Positions 1-4,280 of a stretch of 6,751 nucleotides of DNA are shown here, in pieces. Source of the stretch: Methanosarcinales archaeon (GTDB lineage Archaea > Halobacteriota > Methanosarcinia > Methanotrichales > Methanotrichaceae); assembly GCA_013415595.1 (NCBI GenBank), contig JAAEEW010000088.1:1-6751 (forward strand), read 5' to 3'. Within the stretch, counting starts at the first letter, position 1. Every line of letters begins with the position of its first letter. A program made the translations under genes and the position numbers. The notes beneath the pieces were generated by a model. That model searched no databases. It was not told the DNA's origin and saw only the letters and a list, made by a program, of their open reading frames with translations.

Positions 1-192
1 ATCGCCGAACTCGACCCCTGGGTCCAGGTCTGCGCCCTGGACTACCGGCCGGAGTATCAAAGAATGGACCTGGTCCGCCCCAGCTTCGGGGAGATGCTGC
101 AGGTGCACCGGGTCCTGCGAAACTCCGGGCTGGAGTCGGTCATCTGCCAGACCTCCCGGGGGCGGATAGGCCCGAGCGGCGAGCTGCTGTGA
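1..192 (+). CDS. C-terminal end of a probable radical SAM protein (5' truncated)
   Basis: Frame 1 is open from the window edge to TGA at 190-192 and gives 63 residues. The readable tail runs IAELDPWVQVCALDYRPEYQ, then RPSFGEMLQVHRVLRNSGLE, then QTSRGRIGP. This resembles the C-terminus of archaeal radical SAM proteins related to pyruvate formate-lyase activating enzymes, where an LDYxPE segment and RPSxxEML precede a helix and a QTSxGxIGP end. The CxxxCxxC cluster that would prove the family lies outside the window, so the assignment rests on tail similarity alone. Codon use is GC-rich like the other genes. A purine-rich tandem repeat starts about 50 bp after the stop, and the next gene is on the opposite strand, so this gene ends its transcription unit. 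Function and substrate cannot be read from this fragment. Confidence 0.55.
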   Translation: MAELDPWVQVCALDYRPEYQRMDLVRPSFGEMLQVHRVLRNSGLESVICQTSRGRIGPSGELL

Positions 193-244
193 GGATTCGA
201 ACTGCCCGAAAGGGGGTGCCAGGAGTCCGGAGAGATCAGATTGA

Positions 245-345
245 CCACAGGGACCGGAAGGACGCCGGAGAGACCAGAAGGAATAGAGGGATCGGAGGGA
301 CCGGGAGGACCAGAGGGACGGGAGGTCTCAAAGGGATCAGAGGGG
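245..345. repeat. Degenerate 9-bp tandem repeat, purine-rich
   Basis: About eleven imperfect copies of a 9-bp unit close to CCRGAGGGA (for example CCGGAAGGA, CCAGAAGGA, TCGGAGGGA, CCGGGAGGA, CCAGAGGGA) fill most of the gap between the radical SAM tail and the VOC gene. One 2-bp phase slip occurs near 263. Because the period is a multiple of three, plus-strand frames through it look collagen-like (Gly-X-X). No start with a ribosome binding site leads into them and they run antisense into the VOC gene, so I do not call a protein. Confidence 0.75.
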
Positions 346-365
346 GCCGGGAGTGGCCCGGCCCT

Positions 366-728
366 TCACCTGGCTGTGGAGTCCTCCTCCATGATGCCAA
401 AGACGGTTCCCTCGGTATCCTGGCAGAAGGAGTGGTACCCGATTCCCGGAATGGTCATCCGGGGGGTGAGGGCCTTTCCCCCGCACTCCTCGATCCTGGA
501 TATGAACTCCTCTACCGAAGGCACCTGAATTGTGTTGACCGTGCTCAGGTGTGGCTCAGCCCGCCACTTTATGGCCCCGTCGATTCCCTGGCCCTCTCCG
601 GTGGAGGCCAGCCAGTAGTCCACCGGGCCCTCCCACTTCTGTATCTTCCAGCCAAATACCCTGGAGTAAAACTGCGCCGCCCTCTCCGGCTGATCGGCAT
701 GGATCTCGAAATGCACCACTCTGTTCAT
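366..728 (-). CDS. VOC (glyoxalase/bleomycin resistance fold) family protein
   Basis: This is a 120-residue protein starting MNRVVHFEIHADQPERAAQF. It has the two-half VOC layout. The first half is VVHFEIHADQPERAAQFYSRVFGWKI. The second begins near NTIQVPSVEEFISRIEECGG and ends IPGIGYHSFCQDTEGTVFGI, the usual 'PG.G....DpeGn.fGi' close. The HFEI histidine near residue 6 is in the usual first metal-ligand position; other ligands are not certain. Length is normal for single-domain members of the lactoylglutathione-lyase-like group. I chose the ATG at 728 because relatives typically begin M-x-R-V-V-H-F-E; a GTG six bases upstream (734) is an alternative. Neither start has a convincing ribosome binding site. 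The gene lies 138 bp downstream of the TOPRIM-like gene on the same strand. The substrate is unknown, since VOC proteins range from isomerases to dioxygenases and resistance proteins. Confidence 0.85.
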   Translation of the reverse strand: MNRVVHFEIHADQPERAAQFYSRVFGWKIQKWEGPVDYWLASTGEGQGIDGAIKWRAEPHLSTVNTIQVPSVEEFISRIEECGGKALTPRMTIPGIGYHSFCQDTEGTVFGIMEEDSTAR

Positions 729-866
729 GCTCACATCTATGCATTTCTAAGTAGATAGCCCTGGCGAGCTGGATGGGGAGAGCCGACGATGACCGCGGGA
801 GAGCCCGGATCACTCTGCCCGTGCCAAAAGGGGGATGCTCGCTTAAGTGGCCACCGGGCCCAAAGC

Positions 867-1985
867 CTACTTTGCAGATAAGCACTCCCGGACAACCGGG
901 GAGAGCTCATCCCTGACAAAGGCGGCCATTCCTCCTGGATAGTGGACCTCCAGGGCGTCCAGCTCGGCCATCATCCTGGGGCTGATCCCCTCGGGCTTGA
1001 CATATTTTTTGTACCGATCCTGCTCCTTCTTGTCCCCCTGCCGTCCCGGCACCAGGGGGAGCTTCAGGTCCCCAACCTGCCGGGGAGTGAGCCCCAGCCG
1101 CCGGACCTGGATGCCCCGTCCCCCGGGGTCCCTTGCCCCCAGTTGACTTGCCTCCAGTTCCCCTGTCCCCAGTTCTCTTGCCCCCAGTTCTCCTGTCTCA
1201 AGCTCCCCTCTCTCCAGGCCGGCTGGACCGCCCACCGCCTGGGCCACCCTCTGTTCGAATTCAAAGCTGTCGATGCTGAGGTCACAGAGGCATAAGATCA
1301 CGGTTTGCGGAGCACGCCGGGCCAGCAGGGCCAAAATGGCGTCCCTGGAGGGCGTCTTCTCCACCGAGACCAGAGTTATTCCCATCTCCCGGCATACCGG
1401 AAGCAGCAGGGGATTCAATGCCGATCGATCCAGCCACAGCTCCAGGCGGCAGCGCCTGGACGCCCCGGGCCGGTGAGGGGGGGATCGGGGCTTTGACTCC
1501 CTGCGGTCCGGGATGTGATCAGGGGTGCGGTCCGGGATGCGGCCGGAGATATGGTCGGGCATGTGGTAGGGGAGATGGCTTGGAATGCCGTCCGGACTCC
1601 GGCCCCCGGCCACTTCCTCCTCCGGGAGATAGATGTGCTCCCCCGGCACCTCGTCCAGGATGGCCCGGCCGTCCACGTACCCAAACTGCCTGGCCCGGTC
1701 CAGCCACTTGAGCAGGCGGGAGCCGTCGCTGACGTGATAGGGCCGGGTCACCCTGATCTCGCCAACAAAGCCGCCGCAGATGGGATAGTCGGATGCCTCC
1801 CGGCGGAGAGCATAATAAAACAGGGCCCGGGCGGTGGTCCTGGGCCTGCCGAACTCCCGCAGCACATTGGCTACCCAGCGGGACTTGGTCCGGTCCACCT
1901 CAGTCTCCACGAATGCTTCGGTCATTATGCAGGTCAGGTTATTGTGCCGGAGGATATTAATCAATCTCCACCATTGATCGGCCAT
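867..1985 (-). CDS. Putative TOPRIM-fold protein with degenerate active site and repeat-filled linkers
   Basis: This is a 372-residue protein. Its motifs fall in the order of a family I associate with TOPRIM nuclease/topoisomerase-like proteins. At about 49-60 is RTTARALFYYAL (compare 'tvRqlyYrl'). At 89-108 is a winged-helix-like LLKWLDRARQFGYVDG. At 181-190 is LELWLDRSAL (compare 'evWvEKdAL'). At 229-242 is VILCLCDLSIDS (compare 'ilylgDhDPSG'). At 294-345 is VRRLGLTPRQVGDLKLP, then D..RY, then AELDAL (compare 'rialT.eQv..lplP..D.R...Y...ElDAL'). The acidic EK and DxD residues are altered to DR and DLS, so catalysis may be lost or different. Two in-frame repeat inserts lie in linkers, at residues 133-161 (4-residue H-I-P-D units) and 258-285 (5-residue G-E-L-x-x units). 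I start at ATG 1985, which has GGAG four bases upstream and an AT-rich promoter beyond; longer (TTG 2042) and shorter (ATG 1928) starts are possible. The family call is inference; the ORF itself is firm. Confidence 0.7.
   Translation of the reverse strand: MADQWWRLINILRHNNLTCIMTEAFVETEVDRTKSRWVANVLREFGRPRTTARALFYYALRREASDYPICGGFVGEIRVTRPYHVSDGSRLLKWLDRARQFGYVDGRAILDEVPGEHIYLPEEEVAGGRSPDGIPSHLPYHMPDHISGRIPDRTPDHIPDRRESKPRSPPHRPGASRRCRLELWLDRSALNPLLLPVCREMGITLVSVEKTPSRDAILALLARRAPQTVILCLCDLSIDSFEFEQRVAQAVGGPAGLERGELETGELGARELGTGELEASQLGARDPGGRGIQVRRLGLTPRQVGDLKLPLVPGRQGDKKEQDRYKKYVKPEGISPRMMAELDALEVHYPGGMAAFVRDELSPVVRECLSAK
1133..1217. repeat. 15-bp tandem repeat inside the TOPRIM-like gene
   Basis: Five full 15-bp units and a partial sixth run head to tail: TTGCCCCCAGTTGAC, TTGCCTCCAGTTCCC, CTGTCCCCAGTTCTC, TTGCCCCCAGTTCTC, CTGTCTCAAGCTCCC, CTCTCTCCAG. 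On the coding (minus) strand they give 5-residue repeats of the type GELGA / RELGT / GELEA. The tract sits between the putative TOPRIM core and the conserved C-terminal block. Confidence 0.9.
1505..1600. repeat. 12-bp tandem repeat inside the TOPRIM-like gene
   Basis: Eight degenerate 12-bp units occupy 1505-1600; the clearest are GGTCCGGGATGT, GGTCCGGGATGC and GGTCGGGCATGT. On the minus strand they encode 4-residue repeats: GIPS HLPY HMPD HISG RIPD RTPD HIPD. The tract forms the linker between the N-terminal domain and the TOPRIM-like core. Confidence 0.88.
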
Positions 1986-2045
1986 TTCGCTCCAGCCGCA
2001 TATCCTGCCCGGGATGGGCGCACAGCCAGAGAGCACCTGCAAATC

Positions 2046-2103
2046 GTAATTAAAATATTTTACTTCATGAAGTTGCCCAATCCGGCCAATAAACCTTTAT
2101 AGT
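2046..2103. promoter_or_regulatory. Divergent AT-rich promoter region (TOPRIM-like gene / FKBP)
   Basis: The 150 bp between the two divergent genes contain two AT-rich blocks. TAATTAAAATATTTTA at 2048-2063 is suitably placed for the minus-strand gene, giving a start site near 2030 and a leader of about 45 nt. TTTATAGT at 2096-2103 is oriented toward FKBP and predicts a start site near 2122-2126, with a very short leader still containing the GGAAGGTGA ribosome binding site. The first block could also serve the plus strand. Start sites are inferred only from the usual archaeal distance of about 25 bp. Confidence 0.55.
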
Positions 2104-2135
2104 ATTCTTTTCGACCCTGGTGGAAGGTGATTTCT

Positions 2136-2564
2136 GTGGAACAAGCAAAAAATGGTGATGTTGTTAAGGTTCATTACACAGGCAAGTTTGAGGACGGTTT
2201 GGTCTTCGACACCTCAGAAGGGCGCGAGCCCCTGCAGTTCAAGATAGGCGAGAACACGATCATCCCCGGCTTCGAGCAGTCCATCGTGGGCATGAACGCC
2301 GGCGAGGTCAAGACGGTGAAGCTGGCCTCAGAGGATGCCTACGGACCCCATCGAGAGGAACTGGTGATGAAAGTCCCCCAGGAGAAGGTGCCCCCGGAGA
2401 TGAATCCCAAGATGGGAGACATGCTCCAGGTCCAGCTCTCCAGCGGCCAGGTAAGCTATGCCCTGGTGACCAGCGTCAGCGAGGAGGGAATTGTCCTGGA
2501 CGTAAATCACCCTCTGGCCGGCAGGGACCTGGTATTTGACATAAAGTTGCTGGAAATCGTTTGA
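2136..2564 (+). CDS. FKBP-type peptidyl-prolyl cis-trans isomerase (SlyD-like, archaeal short type)
   Basis: This is a 142-residue protein that catalyses cis-trans isomerisation of peptidyl-proline bonds and probably also acts as a folding chaperone in the cytoplasm, since no signal peptide is present. The FKBP core is plain: GDVVKVHYTGKFEDGLVFDT (residues 7-26, with the conserved Y14, F24 and D25) and ENTIIPGFEQSIVGM (39-53). A flap-inserted domain of the SlyD type follows (about 64-120), and the chain returns to the core at NHPLAGRDLVFDIKLLEI. Length matches archaeal short FKBPs. I start at GTG 2136 because GGAAGGTGA at 2122-2130 is an excellent ribosome binding site five bases upstream. 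The in-frame GTG at 2127 lies inside that site and would leave none. No histidine-rich metal-binding tail is present, unlike bacterial SlyD. The gene appears monocistronic. Confidence 0.95.
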   Translation: MEQAKNGDVVKVHYTGKFEDGLVFDTSEGREPLQFKIGENTIIPGFEQSIVGMNAGEVKTVKLASEDAYGPHREELVMKVPQEKVPPEMNPKMGDMLQVQLSSGQVSYALVTSVSEEGIVLDVNHPLAGRDLVFDIKLLEIV

Positions 2565-2576
2565 GCCGGACTCCAT

Positions 2577-2603
2577 TGCCCTCTCCTCACGTAGGAGGGG
2601 GCA
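2577..2603 (+). terminator. Hairpin just downstream of FKBP
   Basis: TGCCCTCTCCT (2577-2587) pairs with AGGAGGGGGCA (2593-2603) across a 5-base loop. The stem is 11 bp with one G-U pair and begins 13 bases after the FKBP stop. No T-run follows directly, so it may be an mRNA 3'-end or stability element rather than an intrinsic terminator. Confidence 0.55.
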
Positions 2604-2945
2604 TCAACGATTCGGAGGATGCCGCGGATTTTATCGCCGTGCAGATGGGGCTGGCGGCGACGTCCATCTGCAGAAGAGTATTCGATGCCTGAACTGAGCA
2701 TGCCCGGTGGGATGAGGCAACTGAAGGCATGAATCAATTAAAACTATTTTATTAAAAATTTTAAGCTTGCATCAAGAAAATGAATCAGATCCGGCCCGCT
2801 TTCCCAGCCCCCTGGCATAGAGCAAGGGAGGTTCTCAGTAGGAGGAACTGCCAGAGGGCTATTGGGGCGGGTTAGACCGGAGATGAAGGCGATATTCCTG
2901 GCCACACCCTCTGGCCAGAGGCTCTGCCTTCCTGGCTTCTGACCA
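2604..2945. other. Non-coding stretch with hairpins and an AT-rich block
   Basis: I see no convincing gene here. A perfect 9-bp inverted repeat TGCAGATGG / CCATCTGCA lies at 2640-2648 and 2664-2672. ATGCCT at 2685-2690 can pair with AGGCAT further on. An AT-rich block follows at 2736-2766 (ATTTTATTAAAAATTTTAA), which could be a terminator or a promoter. Short ORFs starting at ATG 2619 (37 codons) and ATG 2780 (31 codons) have no family signature. A small structured RNA between 2604 and 2766 is possible but unproven. Confidence 0.4.
2908..2921 (-). terminator. 14-bp palindrome downstream of the miniprotein gene
   Basis: CCTCTGGCCAGAGG is a perfect palindrome lying 24 bases after the stop of the minus-strand miniprotein. 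A competing 6-bp hairpin, CTGGCC / GGCCAG, overlaps it. It is a reasonable 3'-end hairpin, but no T-run follows it. Confidence 0.3.
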
Positions 2946-3044
2946 TCATAGCCTCATGCCCATCATGGCCATGGCAATGGACACCACCAGCAGCGAAAGG
3001 TCCATGATCAGCAAGCCTGTGCAATCCCTGCAAATTCCTTTCAT
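2946..3044 (-). CDS. 32-residue CxxC membrane miniprotein
   Basis: ATG at 3044 is preceded by TTGAGGAGAATC, a strong ribosome binding site at proper spacing. The protein reads MKGICRDCTGLLIMDLSLLV, then VSIAMAMMGMRL, then TGA. It has a cytoplasmic-type start with one CxxC pair (C5, C8) and one hydrophobic segment of about 20 residues (11-30) that fits a single membrane helix, ending in R-L. I do not recognise the family. It lies 130 bp downstream of the repeat protein on the same strand, separated by a terminator hairpin. The T-rich tail of that hairpin (TTTAATTTT on the minus strand, about 45-55 nt upstream of the ATG) could double as its TATA box. The CxxC next to a helix could bind a metal or form a thiol pair, but that is speculation. 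Confidence rests on the ribosome binding site and the clean membrane segment. Confidence 0.6.
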   Translation of the reverse strand: MKGICRDCTGLLIMDLSLLVVSIAMAMMGMRL

Positions 3045-3088
3045 GATTCTCCTCAATTATATTTTATCGATATCTTCAGACCCGGCGA

Positions 3089-3136
3089 AAATTAAAGGCA
3101 AGGATCCCCGGAGGACTGGGGAGGGATTTCCTTGCC
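3089..3136 (-). terminator. Terminator hairpin with T-rich tail
   Basis: GGCAAGG (3097-3103) pairs perfectly with CCTTGCC (3130-3136), and TCCCC (3105-3109) with GGGGA (3118-3122) inside it. Read on the minus strand, the hairpin is followed at once by TTTAATTTT. It lies 38 bases after the stop of the repeat-protein gene and is the best intrinsic-terminator candidate in the window. Confidence 0.7.
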
Positions 3137-3174
3137 ATAGACTGTTCATCGTCAACTGCTTCATCAGCGCTGCT

Positions 3175-3777
3175 TTAGCGCCTGCCGGCCTGCGAGCCGT
3201 CGGCAGGACCGTTCATCTGGCCCGGCCCGTTCATCTGACCCTGTCCGTCCATGGGGCACTGATTCATGCCCATCCCGCCGGCCTGGCCCATGCGGCCCTG
3301 ATTATCCTGGCAGCCCATGGGGCCACACATTCCGTCCCTTCCGCCCATCTTGCCCATGCCAAGCTGGCCGAGGAGTTCCTGCCTCTCCCTCAACTGGGCC
3401 AGAGTCAAGCTCTCCATCTGGGTGCGGTGCTGCTCCCTGAGGGCGTCGATCTCCGCCAGGGTCATGTTCTCCATCTCAGCCATCTTCTGCTGCTGAAGCT
3501 CCTTAAGCTCGGCTGCAGTCATGCTCTCCAGCTCTTCATTGGTCAGGTCCATCAGCAGGAAGTCCATTCCTCCCCTGAAAAACGGAGCGTCGGAGGTGCC
3601 GTTGGTCCTCATCTCCCGCAGCTCGGCCAGAGTCATGTTTGCCATCTCTTCCTCAGTCAGATCCGTGGGACATCCGCCAAAGCCCGTTCCTCTGGAGCCC
3701 ATGTTGGGCATGGAAAGGGCGGGGACAACCAGAAGGCTGACCACAGCCAGCGTCAATGCCAGTTTTATGTGCTTCAT
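3175..3777 (-). CDS. Secreted protein with 19-residue helical repeats and a Met/Gly/Gln-rich tail
   Basis: This is a 200-residue protein. The start is ATG 3777, because AAGGAGATG sits just upstream at good spacing; an upstream in-frame extension to 3831 lacks such a site. Residues 1-22 (MKHIKLALTLAVVSLLVVPALS) are a classic signal peptide. Residues 39-139 are charged and helical, built on a 19-residue unit whose core is ESMTAAEL / ENMTLAEI / ESLTLAQL, with Thr at 87, 106 and 125. An earlier copy has Thr 49, exactly two units upstream, and the DLTEEEMANMT / DLTNEELESMT segments repeat at 38 residues. Residues 140-200 are low complexity, rich in Met, Gly, Gln and Asn (MNGPGQMNGP), with cysteines at 151, 156 and 174 plus one at 36. 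I do not recognise a family. A coiled-coil or cell-surface role, or metal binding by Met/Cys, are possibilities only. The gene has its own TATA box upstream and a terminator downstream. Confidence 0.85.
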   Translation of the reverse strand: MKHIKLALTLAVVSLLVVPALSMPNMGSRGTGFGGCPTDLTEEEMANMTLAELREMRTNGTSDAPFFRGGMDFLLMDLTNEELESMTAAELKELQQQKMAEMENMTLAEIDALREQHRTQMESLTLAQLRERQELLGQLGMGKMGGRDGMCGPMGCQDNQGRMGQAGGMGMNQCPMDGQGQMNGPGQMNGPADGSQAGRR

Positions 3778-3845
3778 ATCGTACATCTCCTTATTCGAGG
3801 ACGGCCCTGGTGCAACTGTGCATCTCGCCATCCCGATGTACCCAG

Positions 3846-3921
3846 CTTATAAGGAACGATTGATGAAATTAGGACCGAACGAACTCGAACCAAAACGGTT
3901 CAAAAGAGGTATCGACGGTTC
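3846..3921 (-). promoter_or_regulatory. Promoter and upstream boxes of the repeat-protein gene
   Basis: Read on the minus strand, a clear TATA box CCTTATAAG (3846-3854) predicts transcription from about 3823 and a leader near 45 nt. Directly upstream, in the BRE position, is AATCGTTC (3854-3861). Fourteen bases further is GTTCGTTCG (3876-3884), then an interrupted palindrome GAACC-5-GGTTC (3887-3901). ACGGTTC (plus strand) occurs at 3895 and again at 3915, a 20-bp step. The AATCGTTC and GTTCGTTCG boxes recur with identical spacing ahead of the cysteine-rich gene. Confidence 0.7.
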
Positions 3922-3948
3922 CTAAACGGCCATCAATTTGAAATATCT

Positions 3949-4009
3949 GATCTATTGCTTCAATGAGACACGGTAATTAGCCATTCCCGTTGAATTTCTG
4001 GAATAGATC
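3949..4009. repeat. Nested inverted repeat in intergenic AT-rich DNA
   Basis: GATCTATT (3949-3956) and AATAGATC (4002-4009) are perfect inverted copies. Between them, ACGG and CCGT can form a second inner stem. No gene is visible on either side within 100 bp, so the role is unknown; a chance match is possible in AT-rich sequence. Confidence 0.35.
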
Positions 4010-4040
4010 GATTGGGATACGATCGTCAGAAAATTTCCTT

Positions 4041-4280
4041 TCATAGCAGGATTGGCCGTATTCCAACCTGTATAAATCCGTCAAATTCTGAAAAGACAGC
4101 TGAAACCTGCCTGAAGCAGATGGAAGGGCCCCGCGCCCCCATGCCATATCTCCGGCAGCGCTTGGGCCATTGATCCAGCTCTTGCTCCGGCACCCGCTCC
4201 GGCCCCCATTCCGGCTCCCGCTCCGATTCCCACTCCGACACCCGATCCGACTCCAGCTCAGACCTGGCCCGGGCAGTCAT
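4041..4280 (-). CDS. Doubtful small ORF overlapping the dehydrogenase stop
   Basis: ATG at 4280 overlaps the dehydrogenase stop codon (ATGA), the arrangement typical of translationally coupled genes. The 79-residue product begins MTARARSELESDRV, passes through a Glu/Pro/Trp repeat (EWESEREPEWGPERVPEQEL) encoded by a 12-bp tandem repeat, and ends in a non-repetitive stretch (SICFRQVSAVFSEFDGFIQV). I recognise no family. The overlap and a run of about 35 non-repetitive codons favour a gene; the low-complexity first half and the spread into AT-rich DNA argue against it. Confidence 0.25.
   Translation of the reverse strand: MTARARSELESDRVSEWESEREPEWGPERVPEQELDQWPKRCRRYGMGARGPSICFRQVSAVFSEFDGFIQVGIRPILL
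4172..4267. repeat. 12-bp tandem repeat after the dehydrogenase gene
   Basis: Eight consecutive 12-bp units, for example GCTCCGGCACCC, GCTCCGGCCCCC, ATTCCGGCTCCC, GCTCCGATTCCC, ACTCCGACACCC and GATCCGACTCCA. The plus strand would read as Ala-Pro/Thr-Pro repeats but has no start codon after the preceding stop. The minus strand gives the Glu/Pro/Trp-rich doubtful ORF. The core TCCGG resembles the 12-bp units at 1505-1600 and 6690-6749. Confidence 0.88.

Noticed and set aside
190..205. GTTCGAATCC on the minus strand, like a tRNA T-loop
   Set aside because: The five bases on either side do not pair into a T-stem and no anticodon arm lies nearby.
245..345. Repeat tract considered as a CRISPR-like array
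   Set aside because: The units are 9 bp, contiguous and degenerate, with no unique spacers; the same holds for the 12- and 15-bp tracts.
189..758. 189-codon plus-strand ORF and the overlapping ORF at 241-528
   Set aside because: They run antisense through the VOC gene and get their length from the 9-bp repeat tract; no ribosome binding site and no family signature.
1515..2102. 195-codon plus-strand ORF
   Set aside because: Antisense shadow of the TOPRIM-like gene, running into its promoter; no ribosome binding site.
2780..2875. 31-codon ORF after the AT-rich block (MNQIRPAFPAPWHR...)
   Set aside because: No ribosome binding site and no recognisable feature; a leaderless gene cannot be excluded but is not supported.
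2956..3852. 298-codon plus-strand ORF
   Set aside because: Antisense to the secreted repeat protein; His/Leu-rich shadow composition, while the minus-strand gene has a signal peptide, ribosome binding site and promoter.
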